NCBI RefSeq assembly: GCF_001976145.1
Contig: NZ_MOXD01000012.1
Location: 86,576 to 150,575 of the forward strand
DNA: 64,000 nt
Reading direction: 5' to 3'
Source of the DNA: Serratia oryzae
Lineage (GTDB): Bacteria > Pseudomonadota > Gammaproteobacteria > Enterobacterales > Enterobacteriaceae
Made by a program: the position numbers and the translations under genes
Part shown: positions 9,071-19,379 of the stretch, one piece after another
Layout of the letters: the number at the start of each line of letters is the position of its first letter
Numbering within the stretch: position 1 is the first letter of the stretch
The notes under the pieces: generated by a model
The model's input: only the letters and a program-made list of their open reading frames with translations
Told to the model about the DNA's origin: nothing
Databases searched by the model: none

Positions 9071-9400
9071 ATGAATAGAGAAAACCAGGTTCGCCAAAGT
9101 TTACAGGCGATTGAACGAGCCATGCAGGATTTGGCGCTGTGGCAGGCGGCACCGCCTGAACCTGAGGCTTTTTTCAGCACGGAACCTTTCTGCGTAGACA
9201 GCATGCGGGCAGAAGAGTGGCTGCAGTGGGTGTTGCTGCCGCGGATGATGGCGTTGCTGGATGCCGGAGCAGCATTACCAACGCGTTTTATGATTGCACC
9301 TTATTTTGAAGAAGCACTGAAGGATAAACAGCCAAACTGCATGCCGCTGCTGGCGTTGCTGCAGCATCTGGATTCGTTGCTGAACAATCCACCAGGGTAA
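9071..9400 (+). CDS. yqcC: YqcC family protein
   Basis: The ATG at 9071 follows GGGA at normal spacing and gives 109 residues, the same as E. coli YqcC. In-frame ATG 9065 and TTG 9059 are less well placed. The diagnostic block is TEPFCVDSMRAEEWLQWVLLPRM, with APYFEEAL downstream. The protein is small and probably cytosolic; its molecular role is unknown. In E. coli yqcC runs directly into truC and yqcA, whereas here about 12 kb of other genes intervene. Confidence 0.9.
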   Translation: MNRENQVRQSLQAIERAMQDLALWQAAPPEPEAFFSTEPFCVDSMRAEEWLQWVLLPRMMALLDAGAALPTRFMIAPYFEEALKDKQPNCMPLLALLQHLDSLLNNPPG

Positions 9401-9613
9401 TTTGCGTAGCGCCTCGACTTTTTGCCATTACTTACAAGACCAGTGGGGAAATCCTGGTGAAAAATGCAGCTAAATTTCTTGATGACAGATAGACTGGATA
9501 GTCAGCTCACTTCGCTGCATTTATTCGTTTGCACAGTGGTTGTATTTAACACGTGAATTAAAGCGTTAGGCTGTTTTCTGGGTGTTGATCCGGGATCATA
9601 AGGTGCTGCAATA

Positions 9614-12600
9614 ATGGATTTATTAAGGTTCATCCTTCGTCTGCCCTTTACTTTGGTAAAAGGCGTGTTTCGCCTGCTGGCTTTTATTCTGGGATTGCTG
9701 GGGCGGCTGTTCAAGCCGCTAATTGGCAATGTGAGCTGGAATGCTCCTGCCTGGATGATGGCGCTGTCAGGCGGCCTGAAGCGCGCTTTCCTGCGTTTGG
9801 AAAGCGGGGTGGATAAATATCCAAAAGCCATCAGCCTGGCGCTGGTGGTGTTATTGTGCGTAGCCGGTGGTGCGTTCTACGGTTGGAACTGGTGGCTGAA
9901 CCGGCCGCAGCCGATTGAGCCTGCACCGATGGTATATCAGGAAACCAGCGTGAAGGTTTCCGATCCTGAACTCATTAATTATGCACTCGCGAAGCCCACA
10001 CCGCAGGAAGTGGTGCTCGCTTTCCGCAATTCGGTCGCACCGCTGACCGATGTGGGTAAAGTGGTGGAAAAAGGGGTGACGCTTAGCCCGGCCATCGAGG
10101 GGCAGTGGCAATGGCGCAATGCCTGGACTTTGGTCTTTACGCCGAAAAATCCGTTGCCGATGGGCGCTAAATACGAGATTAAGCTCGATCCTGCCGTGCT
10201 GCTGGCCCCGCAAATTAAGCTCAATGACACCCGTTACAGCGTCAACGTACCGGCGTTCGGCTATCAGTTGGGGCAGGCTGAATATTATCAAGATCCGCAG
10301 GATCCACAAAAGCGCAGCGCTATCTTTAACGTAAAATTCAATGCGCCCGTGGATGTGGCCAGTTTTGAAAAACAGATCGCGCTGGGGCTGACGGAAGCCA
10401 AGGGCAAATCGGAAAAGAAACTGAATTTCTCTTTGGTCTATGACGAGAAAAAATTGAATGCCTGGGTGCATTCAGAAGCGCTGAAAGCGTTGGATCACGG
10501 TGGTTCGGTGCATCTGACGATTGGTCAGGGGGTTAAATCGGTGGTGCCTGCCAATGCCACCGCGGAAACCAAGGATAACTGGGTCTCGGTACCAACGCTG
10601 TATAGCCTGGTGGTGAAAGATGCCAGCGCGCAGGTGGTGGATGCTGATGGTGCTAAAGGCCAGCGTGCGCTGATCGTCGCCTTCAGCGATGCGGTGAAAG
10701 ATAGCGATGTTGGCCGTGCGGTCAAAGCCTGGCTGCTGCCGCAGCACGGCCTTGATGAGACAGAGGCCGAGCAGGATCCGAACCAGTTTTATCGCTGGAG
10801 TGTCCAGAGCGTTGATAAGAAGGTGCTGGCGCAGTCAACGCCGCTGAATCTTACGCTCAACGAGGCGGAAGAAAGCTATCAGTCGCAGTTCAGCTTCAAG
10901 TTCGAGGCGCCCGCACACCGCTTTATGCTGATCGAAATTGATGATCTGATGACTTCATCCGGTGGCTATAAAATGCCGGAAAAGGTTTATCGCATCGTCG
11001 AAGTGCCAGATTATCCAAAGTCCTTGCAGTTTATGTCGCAAGGCTCGCTGCTGTCGGTCAACGGTGACAAGCAAATCAGCGTAGCGGCTCGCAACGTGTC
11101 GGGCCTGCGTCTGGATATCAAGCGGGTGATCCCAAGCCAGTTGCAACACATTGTCTCTTTTAAAAGCCAGGAATACTCGTCGGCGCAGTTTAATCAGCTT
11201 AATGACGAGTATTTTACCGAGCACTTCCAGTACCAGACGGTGATCAATAATGATCAACCGGGTGAAGTGAACTATCAGGGTATCGATCTCTCACGTTATC
11301 TCTCTACCAGCCCCGATTCCCATCGCGGCGTATTTTTATTAACGCTGTCGGAATGGCAACCGGAGAAGAAAAAACAGCCGCAGGCTGCGGAAGAAGAGGA
11401 CAGTGAGCAGAGTGAAGAAGAAAGCGATAATGCGCCAAGCGTAGGGGACTCGCGCTTTGTCGTGGTGACCGATCTGGGGATTATTGCCAAACGTTCTCAG
11501 GATAAAACGCGCGACGTCTTTGTGCAGTCGATCCACAGTGGGGCACCGGTCAGCAATGCCAAAGTGTCGGTGATCGCCAAAAACGGTGTGGCACTGCTCA
11601 GCCAAACGACGGATGCCAACGGGCATGTCCGCTTCCCGGCGTTGGATGTGTATACCAACGAGCGTAAGCCGGTGATGTTCCTGGTGGAAAAAGAAGGTGA
11701 TGTCTCCTTCCTGCCAACCGGTGACTATAACGATCGCGGGCTGGACTTCTCGCGTTTTGATATTGCAGGGGAAGAAACGCCGGTCGATCCGCGCACGTTG
11801 AACAGCTACCTGTTCTCCGATCGGGGTGTTTACCGGCCGGGGGATACTTTTAATATCGGTTTGATTACCCGCGCTGCCGACTGGGGCGTTGCTTTGGCCG
11901 GTGTGCCGGTGCGTGCCGAGATCCGTGATCCGCGCGATAAGCTGATGACCACGGTGCCGTTGACTCTCGGCAACAGCGGTTTCAACGAACTGAGTTATAC
12001 CACCGATGAGAACGCACCGACGGGGGAATGGAACGTCTACCTGTACCTGATCGGCAAGAATAATGACACCACGACATTACTCGGCCATACCGCCGTGAAC
12101 GTGAAGGAGTTCGAGCCCGATCAGTTAAAGGTGAAGCTTGAACTGACGCCGAATCGCCAGCAAGGGTGGGTGAAACCCTCCGAGCTGCAGGCGAACATTG
12201 ATGTGCAGAACCTGTTTGGCACGCCAGCGCAAGATCGGCGGGTCACCTCAAAACTGACGCTGCGGCCGATGTACCCGAGTTTTGATCAGTTCCCAGATTA
12301 CACTTTCTACGAGAATCGCCAGAACAGCGATGGTTTTGAAACTGAACTGGAAGACAGAACCACCAATGAACAGGGGATGGCGAATATTCCGCTGGATCTG
12401 AAATCCTATGCGGATGCCACTTACCAACTGCAGTTGTTGTCTGAAGCCTTTGTTGCAGGTGGCGGGCGTTCTGTTGCCGCCACTGCCCGGGTGCTGGTGT
12501 CACCTTATGATTATCTGATCGGCGTGAAGCCGGACGGGGATTTAGGCTACATCAGCCGTGACGCGGTTCGTCACCTGAACGTGATTGCTGTCGATCCTGC

Positions 12601-15600
12601 GTTGAAGCAGATTGCATTACCCGATCTGAAACTGGTGCTGATCGAACAACGCTATATCTCGGTGCTTACCAAACAGAATTCCGGGGTTTACAAATACCAG
12701 TCGAAGATGAAGGAAGTTCAGCTTTCCGAGCAGCCGCTGGCGCTCACTGAACAGGGTAACGATCTGGCGCTGGCGACTGATAAGCCCGGCGACTTTGTGC
12801 TGGTGATTGAAGATGCACAAGGCAAAGTGCTCAATCGCATTGCCTATAGCGTGGCAGGCAATGCCAACCTCAGCCGTTCACTGGATCGCAATGCCGAACT
12901 GAAGCTGAAACTGAACCAGGCGGAATATCAGCCAGAGGAGGAGATCGAAGTCTCGATCAACGCCCCATATACCGGCAGCGGCTTGATTACTATAGAGAAA
13001 GATCGGGTGTACGGCTGGCAGTGGTTCCATAGCGATACCACCAGTTCGGTACAAAAAATCCGCGTCCCTGCCGGGATGGAAGGTAACGGTTATGTCAACG
13101 TGCAGTTTGTGCGTGACGTGAATTCCAGCGAAATCTTTATGAGCCCGCTGAGCTATGGCGTGATGCCATTTAAAATCAGCACGCGTGCCCGCCAGAACAA
13201 CCTCGAAGTGTCGGCTCCAGCGGTCATCAAGCCGGGTGAGAATCTGGCAATGACGGTGAAAACCGACGGCCCGCAGCAGGTGGCGTTGTTCGCCGTAGAT
13301 GAGGGTATTTTGCAGGTGGCGCGCTATCGCCTGAAAGATCCGCTGGAGTACTTCTTCCGCAAGCGGGAACTGAGGGTGGAAAGCTCGCAAATCCTCGATT
13401 TGATCCTGCCGGAATTCAGCAAGCTGATGGCGCTGACGGCGGCACCGGGCGGTGACGCCGGTGAGGGGCTGGATCTCAACCTGAATCCGTTCAAGCGTAA
13501 GCGCGATAAGCCGGTTGCCTACTGGTCAGGGATTACCGAAGTGAACGGTGAGAAACAGTTCGACTATCCGGTACCGGACTACTTCAACGGTAAAATCCGC
13601 GTGATGGCGATTTCGGTCACGCCGAACAAAATCGGTAAAGCGCAAACCTCCGCAACGGTGCGGGATAACTTTATCATGACGCCGAATGTGCCTTCGATGG
13701 TGGCTCCGGGAGATGAATTTGATGTCAGCGTGGGGGTCAGCAACAACCTTGAAGGGCTGAATGGCCAAGCCGTGGCGGTGAGCATTCATCTGACGCCGCC
13801 ACCGCAACTGGAAGTGGTTGGTAACGCAGAGCAAAGCCTGCCGTTGGCTGAAAAGCGCGAAGGGGTGGTCAGTTTCCGCCTGCGTGCCAAGTCTGCACTC
13901 GGTGATGCGCCATTGGTGTTTGATGCGCGCTATGGCGACAAAGCCAGCCGCCGTACCATCAGCACTTCGGTGCGCCCAGCGATGCCTTACCGCACGCAGT
14001 CGGTGATGGGCAGGATAAACGGCAGTAGCCAGAATGTCGACAACCTGCGTCAGATGTTCGATGCCTATGCGCAGCGCAGAGCGGCGGTTTCTTACTCGCC
14101 ACTGGTGCTGACCAGCGGCTTGGCGCAATATCTGGCGGACTACCCGTATTACTGCTCTGAACAGATTGTCAGCCGTTCAATTCCGCTGATGCTGCAAGGC
14201 CAGCACCCTGAAATGAACAGCAGTCTGAGCCAGGCGGAAGTCAGTAAGCAGTTGAAGAACCTGCTTGGCGTACTGCGTTCCCGCCAGAATGACAGTGGGG
14301 CTATCGGTGCCTGGCGTTCATCGCCGGATGCCGATCCTTTTGTGACGCCGTATGTGGTGCAATATCTGCTGGAGGTTAAAGCGGCGGGTTATGCGTTACC
14401 GGCCGGTATGCTGGAGGAGGCTAACGGTGCCTTGCGTGAGCTGGCCGCCAGCAGTTACGAGGATCTCTATGACCTGCGCCTGCGTGCCTGGGCGGTTTAC
14501 CTGCTGACGTTGCAGGGGGAAATCACCACGAACTCCCTGGCCTCGGTGCAGGATACGCTGCAGAAACTCTATCCAGAGAGTTGGAAAACCGATCTGAGCG
14601 CGCTGTATCTGGCTTCGTCTTACCGCCTGTTAAAAATGGATGATGAGGCCAATGCTCTGTTGCAACCAAGCTGGAATCAGCTCAGCAAAGCTTATGACAA
14701 TGCCTGGTGGACGCAGAATTATTTCGATCCCCTGGTGCAGGATGCTACGCGGTTGTATCTGATTACCCGTCACTTCGCGGAAAAAGTGTCGGCTATACCT
14801 GCGCAGGTGCTAGAGAACATGGTCAGGGCGCTGAGAGAAGAGCGTTATACCACTTACTCTTCTGCCATGAGCATTCTGGCGCTGGAGAGTTATTCGGCAC
14901 AGGTAACGGCGCAGTCTGCCTCGGCGGAGACGCTGAAGATCACGCAAACCAGCAAGCGTAGCGGTGTCGATCCTCAGATCATTTCAACGCTGGAAGGGCG
15001 GTTTATCAAAGGGCAGTTTACTGCGGATGCGCAAGCGATCCACTTTGAAAATACCCGCGATGCACCAGCCTGGTATGTGGTAACGCAGGCCGGTTACGAT
15101 CTGGCTGCGCCACAGAAGGCAATTTCGCGTGGCCTGGAGATCGCTCGCGATTACACCGATGAACAAGGTAAACCGCTAACGCAGGTGACGCTGGGGCAAA
15201 AAATCAATGTGCATCTGAAAATCCGCGCCAACTCGAAAGAGGGGCAAGATAATCTGGCGATTGTCGATCTGCTCCCGGGTGGTTTTGAGGTCGTGCAGCA
15301 AACGCCCCCGCCGCCGGAAACAGAAGGCGAGGGCGCGGGGAATAATGATGCTGACGCTGGCTGGCAGTCGCCGCTGGCGGCATCAGGCTCCACCTGGGCA
15401 CCGGATTACAGCGATATTCGCGAAGATCGGGTAATCATTTACGGCAGCGCCACGACAGATGTGCAGGAGTTTGTTTATCAGATCAAAGCCACCAACACCG
15501 GAAGTTTTGTGATCCCGCCTGCTTATGGCGAAGCCATGTACGATCGTGAAGTACAGGCGCTTTCGGTCAGTAACGGTAAATTGGTTGTTGTACCAGCGAA

Positions 15601-15607
15601 AAACTAA
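9614..15607 (+). CDS. Large membrane-anchored bacterial alpha-2-macroglobulin
   Basis: The 1997-residue protein starts with an amphipathic stretch, has one transmembrane segment at about 72-93 (ISLALVVLLCVAGGAFYGW), and then a long periplasmic part with MG domains. The thioester motif CSEQ is at Cys1514-Gln1517 in YPYYCSEQ, followed by the alpha-alpha toroid region. An acidic patch EEEDSEQSEEESD lies near residue 596. Bacterial alpha-2-macroglobulins trap proteases that breach the envelope. E. coli YfhM is shorter (1653 aa) and lipid-anchored; this form has a TM anchor instead. The gene is followed after 55 bp by pbpC, the usual partner. Confidence 0.93.
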   Translation: MDLLRFILRLPFTLVKGVFRLLAFILGLLGRLFKPLIGNVSWNAPAWMMALSGGLKRAFLRLESGVDKYPKAISLALVVLLCVAGGAFYGWNWWLNRPQPIEPAPMVYQETSVKVSDPELINYALAKPTPQEVVLAFRNSVAPLTDVGKVVEKGVTLSPAIEGQWQWRNAWTLVFTPKNPLPMGAKYEIKLDPAVLLAPQIKLNDTRYSVNVPAFGYQLGQAEYYQDPQDPQKRSAIFNVKFNAPVDVASFEKQIALGLTEAKGKSEKKLNFSLVYDEKKLNAWVHSEALKALDHGGSVHLTIGQGVKSVVPANATAETKDNWVSVPTLYSLVVKDASAQVVDADGAKGQRALIVAFSDAVKDSDVGRAVKAWLLPQHGLDETEAEQDPNQFYRWSVQSVDKKVLAQSTPLNLTLNEAEESYQSQFSFKFEAPAHRFMLIEIDDLMTSSGGYKMPEKVYRIVEVPDYPKSLQFMSQGSLLSVNGDKQISVAARNVSGLRLDIKRVIPSQLQHIVSFKSQEYSSAQFNQLNDEYFTEHFQYQTVINNDQPGEVNYQGIDLSRYLSTSPDSHRGVFLLTLSEWQPEKKKQPQAAEEEDSEQSEEESDNAPSVGDSRFVVVTDLGIIAKRSQDKTRDVFVQSIHSGAPVSNAKVSVIAKNGVALLSQTTDANGHVRFPALDVYTNERKPVMFLVEKEGDVSFLPTGDYNDRGLDFSRFDIAGEETPVDPRTLNSYLFSDRGVYRPGDTFNIGLITRAADWGVALAGVPVRAEIRDPRDKLMTTVPLTLGNSGFNELSYTTDENAPTGEWNVYLYLIGKNNDTTTLLGHTAVNVKEFEPDQLKVKLELTPNRQQGWVKPSELQANIDVQNLFGTPAQDRRVTSKLTLRPMYPSFDQFPDYTFYENRQNSDGFETELEDRTTNEQGMANIPLDLKSYADATYQLQLLSEAFVAGGGRSVAATARVLVSPYDYLIGVKPDGDLGYISRDAVRHLNVIAVDPALKQIALPDLKLVLIEQRYISVLTKQNSGVYKYQSKMKEVQLSEQPLALTEQGNDLALATDKPGDFVLVIEDAQGKVLNRIAYSVAGNANLSRSLDRNAELKLKLNQAEYQPEEEIEVSINAPYTGSGLITIEKDRVYGWQWFHSDTTSSVQKIRVPAGMEGNGYVNVQFVRDVNSSEIFMSPLSYGVMPFKISTRARQNNLEVSAPAVIKPGENLAMTVKTDGPQQVALFAVDEGILQVARYRLKDPLEYFFRKRELRVESSQILDLILPEFSKLMALTAAPGGDAGEGLDLNLNPFKRKRDKPVAYWSGITEVNGEKQFDYPVPDYFNGKIRVMAISVTPNKIGKAQTSATVRDNFIMTPNVPSMVAPGDEFDVSVGVSNNLEGLNGQAVAVSIHLTPPPQLEVVGNAEQSLPLAEKREGVVSFRLRAKSALGDAPLVFDARYGDKASRRTISTSVRPAMPYRTQSVMGRINGSSQNVDNLRQMFDAYAQRRAAVSYSPLVLTSGLAQYLADYPYYCSEQIVSRSIPLMLQGQHPEMNSSLSQAEVSKQLKNLLGVLRSRQNDSGAIGAWRSSPDADPFVTPYVVQYLLEVKAAGYALPAGMLEEANGALRELAASSYEDLYDLRLRAWAVYLLTLQGEITTNSLASVQDTLQKLYPESWKTDLSALYLASSYRLLKMDDEANALLQPSWNQLSKAYDNAWWTQNYFDPLVQDATRLYLITRHFAEKVSAIPAQVLENMVRALREERYTTYSSAMSILALESYSAQVTAQSASAETLKITQTSKRSGVDPQIISTLEGRFIKGQFTADAQAIHFENTRDAPAWYVVTQAGYDLAAPQKAISRGLEIARDYTDEQGKPLTQVTLGQKINVHLKIRANSKEGQDNLAIVDLLPGGFEVVQQTPPPPETEGEGAGNNDADAGWQSPLAASGSTWAPDYSDIREDRVIIYGSATTDVQEFVYQIKATNTGSFVIPPAYGEAMYDREVQALSVSNGKLVVVPAKN

Positions 15608-15662
15608 TAAACCACCATTCCCCTGCCGTGTGGCAACGGCGGGGGAGGGGGCTGAGTGGTAA

Positions 15663-18029
15663 ATGAAAATCCTTCCTGATTTCTCAGCGGCAGTCAAACG
15701 CGGGTTGCAGAATATTTTGATGGCGATCGTGCTGTTGGCGCTGTTGTTCCTTGGCATGCGGCTCTGGCAGCACCCGCCGCTTTCCCAAGGTGTGCCTCTC
15801 TCTTCGGTGTATTACGATCGCCAGGGTGTGCTGATGCGTATCACGCTGGCGAATGACGATCGCTACCGTTTGTGGACACCGTTGGAGCAGATCTCTCCGC
15901 TGGCAGTGCGTGGCATTTTGCTGCATGAAGATCGCTGGTTCTATTACAACCCTGGTTTTAACCCCGTCAGCCTGGTGCGTGGTTTCTGGCGCAGCTATGT
16001 GGCCGGGGGCAAAATGCAGGGGGGCTCAACCATCACCATGCAACTGGCGCGAATGCATTGGCACCTGAATACCCGTACACCGAGCGGTAAATTGATGCAG
16101 ATAATGCGCGCCGTGCAGTTAGAGCTGAGCTACTCCAAGCGCGATATTTTGGAAGCCTACCTGAATTACGCCCCTTATGGCCGCAATATTGAAAGCATCG
16201 GTGCCGCCAGCCTGATTTACTTCGCCAAGGCACCACAAGATCTGACGTTACCGGAAGCGCTGACGCTCTCCGTTTTGCCACAGTCGCCCAGTTACCGAAT
16301 TGACGCGAAAACCGGCGTGCTGGGTAGTGCCCTAACGCAGGCACGTAATCGCCTATTCCAACGCTGGCAGGGGATTTATGCCACCGACAGCAGTCAGCAA
16401 GCCTTGTTCCAGTTGCCATTCGCGCTGCGCCAACCGGAGCAGATGCCATATATTGCTCCGCATTTTATTGAACAACTGCGCCAACAGAATCAGCAACTGG
16501 TTCAGCGCAATACCCGTATCGACACCACGTTGGATGCAGGCCTACAGCGGTTGATTGAAAAGCAGGTGAGCGCGTTCATTGCCCGTAATCAGAGCCGTGG
16601 GATCCATAACGCCTCGGTATTGCTGGTGGATAGCCGCGACATGGGCGTGCGTGTGCTGGTGGGCTCTGCCGATTATTACAACCCTGAGATCCAGGGGCAG
16701 GTGAACGGCACCAACGCCAAACGCTCGCCGGGCTCCACGCTTAAGCCGTTTATTTATGCGCTGGGTATGGAACAGGGGGTATTGCACCCGATGACCATTC
16801 TGAAAGATGTGCCTTCGTCATTTGGTGCTTATGCACCGGAGAACTTTGATCGGCGCTTTCTGGGGCCGGTCACCGCGACGGATGCGCTGAATTTCAGCCG
16901 CAATATTCCAGCGGTGTATGTGGCTTCGCAGCTGCGGCAGCCGACGTTCTATCAGTTTTTGCGTTTGTCCGGTGTGGCTAACATGGCCAGTGAGAACCAC
17001 TACGGGCTGTCGCTGGTGTTGGGCGGTGGCGAAGTCACTTCACAAGAGCTGGCAAAACTGTATGCGTTATTGGCAAATCGTGGCGTACTGCGCCCGCTAC
17101 GGATGCAGAAAAGTGATGTTTCCCCCCAACCGGTGCGGCTGCTGAGTGAAGAGGCCAGTTTTATTACTTTGGATATGCTAAGGCAGCACCGCCGGCCAGG
17201 TGATACGCTCGCGCAGCGTTCTTCTTCGCTGCCGGTTTATTGGAAAACCGGCACCTCCTGGGGATTTCGTGACGCCTGGAGCATAGGTGTTTTCGGGCCT
17301 TACGTGCTGGTGGTCTGGGAGGGGAATTTTGACGGCAAAGGCAACAACGTGTTTGTCGGCGCTGACGCCGCCGCCCCGCTGTTTTTCAATATTATCGACA
17401 GTGTGATGGCCAGCTACCCAGCGCTGCAGGAGCCGAAATACCTGCGGCCAAAACAGCTTAAGCGGGTGGATATCTGTTTGGCCAGCGGTAATTTGCCGAC
17501 ACCATGGTGCCAGCAAAAAGGGAAAACCTGGTTTATCCCCGGCAAGTCGCCGATTAAGGTAGATACGGTGTATCGCCCGGTAGTACTGGACAACCAAAGC
17601 GGTGAAGTGGCTTGCCCGCCCTATGATGAAACACAAACCCATACCGAGGTGTTTGAGTTCTGGCCTTCCGATCTGGCAAACGTATTTGCGCAGGCAGGTT
17701 TACCAAAACGCGCTCCTCCTGTGAACCGCTGTAAGGATATCGGCGTTGCCGTCAGCGGCAATCCACCGCGCATTACTTCACCGCTGAAAAATACCACCTA
17801 TACCTTACGGCAGTCGCAGCAAGGGCGTGACAAAATCGCTTTTAATGCCGTGACCGATGCCGACAGTAAAACGGTGTACTGGTTTGTGGATGATATTTAT
17901 CTTGGCAGCAGCGCCAGCAAAACCGCGATCGACTGGCACCCGATCAATAACGGTCAATATCGCATCAGGGCGGTGGACGAGCGTGGGCGGGCGGATAGCC
18001 GGATGATAACGATTGAACTGGTGAACTGA
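15663..18029 (+). CDS. pbpC: PbpC, penicillin-binding protein 1C
   Basis: The 788-residue protein has one N-terminal TM segment (about 18-35). The family 51 glycosyltransferase domain has the catalytic Glu89 in HEDRWF and the GGSTITMQLAR motif. The transpeptidase domain has S358-T-L-K361 in SPGSTLKPF, SRN and KTGTS. A C-terminal BiPBP_C-like domain ends the protein. E. coli PbpC has 770 residues. It polymerises and may cross-link peptidoglycan, or act with the alpha-2-macroglobulin in periplasmic defence and repair. It forms an apparent operon with the upstream gene; a GC-rich hairpin sits in the 55-bp gap. Confidence 0.96.
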   Translation: MKILPDFSAAVKRGLQNILMAIVLLALLFLGMRLWQHPPLSQGVPLSSVYYDRQGVLMRITLANDDRYRLWTPLEQISPLAVRGILLHEDRWFYYNPGFNPVSLVRGFWRSYVAGGKMQGGSTITMQLARMHWHLNTRTPSGKLMQIMRAVQLELSYSKRDILEAYLNYAPYGRNIESIGAASLIYFAKAPQDLTLPEALTLSVLPQSPSYRIDAKTGVLGSALTQARNRLFQRWQGIYATDSSQQALFQLPFALRQPEQMPYIAPHFIEQLRQQNQQLVQRNTRIDTTLDAGLQRLIEKQVSAFIARNQSRGIHNASVLLVDSRDMGVRVLVGSADYYNPEIQGQVNGTNAKRSPGSTLKPFIYALGMEQGVLHPMTILKDVPSSFGAYAPENFDRRFLGPVTATDALNFSRNIPAVYVASQLRQPTFYQFLRLSGVANMASENHYGLSLVLGGGEVTSQELAKLYALLANRGVLRPLRMQKSDVSPQPVRLLSEEASFITLDMLRQHRRPGDTLAQRSSSLPVYWKTGTSWGFRDAWSIGVFGPYVLVVWEGNFDGKGNNVFVGADAAAPLFFNIIDSVMASYPALQEPKYLRPKQLKRVDICLASGNLPTPWCQQKGKTWFIPGKSPIKVDTVYRPVVLDNQSGEVACPPYDETQTHTEVFEFWPSDLANVFAQAGLPKRAPPVNRCKDIGVAVSGNPPRITSPLKNTTYTLRQSQQGRDKIAFNAVTDADSKTVYWFVDDIYLGSSASKTAIDWHPINNGQYRIRAVDERGRADSRMITIELVN

Positions 18030-18092
18030 CCGGCGCAACGCAAGAGAAATCCCCATTACGGCATCCTTCTTGCGCGCTACCGCTGGCTACAG

Positions 18093-19379
18093 CTACACGC
18101 AGAGCACGCCAGCTTTCTGCGCCATGCTTTGCAGGTGACCAAACACATTGCCGACGCGCAAACCGTTGTGCTCATATTCATTGGTGATCCACGGGGTCAG
18201 ATTGCCTACTTGCTGCGCGGTTTCCAGCGACAGCCGCACATCGACATACATATCGCTGAAGTACACGGCGGCGAATACCGGTACCTGATTTTCGAGCAAG
18301 CGTTTGCTGTTATACAGCGGTGACCAGACCCGGCGTTCGGCCAATAGCTTGACGGCACCGTTGAAAGGGCGCAGTGCTGCGATGTCGGTAAACATCCATG
18401 GGTAGATCATCTCACCGGTCAGATAGAGAGGCCGGCGGTCTTCAGCAAAAGCATCAAAATTATGCCGCAGGCGCTGTGCCGCCCAATTGGTGGCCTTATC
18501 TTGTGCGTAGATACTTTCATGCAGCACGGCAAACAGCGGATTTTCCGCATAGCTGGTGAGTGTCATGACCTGTGACAGGAAAGTATCGCTGAACTGCCCG
18601 TCGGGATTAAAGGCCTCGTCGAACAGCCACAACAGCCGCTCATAACCTTCGCTCATGCCAAGATCGATGCCCAGGCTCTGCAAGCGCTTAACGGTCAGGC
18701 GATCGCCATCGGGCAGCAAGATTTCCTGTTGTTCAAGCCGATCGGCGATGTAGCCTATCAGTTCTTCAAGGTGTGGATAGCGCTGATAGAAAATCCGGTT
18801 TTTCGCCACCACCTGCGGATAGGTATGCGCATAAACCTCATCGGCATCCGGCTGCAGGCTGGCAAGGCCACCGGTCATAAAACAGGTGTGCAATCCTTCA
18901 GGTGCCTGGGAAAGGTAAGTCAAGGTAATAAAGCCGCCGTAACTTTGCCCAAGCGTGCTCCAGGGGCGATCGCCAAAGCAGTTTTTACGCAGATACTCTG
19001 CATCAGCCACAATCGAATCTGCCCGGAAGCAGGAGAGATAATCGGCTGCCTGCACGTCAGTGAGCCCGGCGATACTCTTGCCTTCAATCCGGCTGCTGCG
19101 TCCGGTTCCGCGCTGATCGAGTAAGATCACACGGTAGGTTTTCAGCGCTTCGGCGATCCAACTGCTGCGGGCAGTGGGGCGCGGGCTTTTCCCTCCTGGG
19201 CCCCCTTGGAGAAACAGCAGGCAGGGTAGCTGTTCTTCACGGCGTGTAGGATCCACCAATTCGCGAGCAAAAACCTCAATGGTGCGCGTATCCTGGTTGT
19301 CGAACCATTTTAACGGAACTTGGATGATATGCTCCCGCACCCAAATCGCAGGTAGCAAATACTCACGTTCAACAGTCAT
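18093..19379 (-). CDS. Proline iminopeptidase-type alpha/beta hydrolase (S33 family)
   Basis: The 428-residue product has the S33 layout. The oxyanion-hole motif LFLQGGPGGKSPRP is at about 55-68, LLDQRGTGRSS follows at about 86-95, the nucleophile is Ser146 in GQSYGG, and the likely catalytic histidine is in EYEHNGLRVG near the C-terminus. Enzymes of this size class release N-terminal proline from small peptides. There is no signal peptide, so it is probably cytoplasmic. The ATG at 19377-19379 is preceded by AAGGAG. It converges on pbpC and stands alone; substrate preference is inferred from family only. Confidence 0.87.
   Translation of the reverse strand: MTVEREYLLPAIWVREHIIQVPLKWFDNQDTRTIEVFARELVDPTRREEQLPCLLFLQGGPGGKSPRPTARSSWIAEALKTYRVILLDQRGTGRSSRIEGKSIAGLTDVQAADYLSCFRADSIVADAEYLRKNCFGDRPWSTLGQSYGGFITLTYLSQAPEGLHTCFMTGGLASLQPDADEVYAHTYPQVVAKNRIFYQRYPHLEELIGYIADRLEQQEILLPDGDRLTVKRLQSLGIDLGMSEGYERLLWLFDEAFNPDGQFSDTFLSQVMTLTSYAENPLFAVLHESIYAQDKATNWAAQRLRHNFDAFAEDRRPLYLTGEMIYPWMFTDIAALRPFNGAVKLLAERRVWSPLYNSKRLLENQVPVFAAVYFSDMYVDVRLSLETAQQVGNLTPWITNEYEHNGLRVGNVFGHLQSMAQKAGVLCV

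Noticed and set aside
15618..15650. GC-rich hairpin between the macroglobulin gene and pbpC as a terminator
   Set aside because: No U run follows, and the genes are only 55 bp apart and functionally paired, so co-transcription is more likely.
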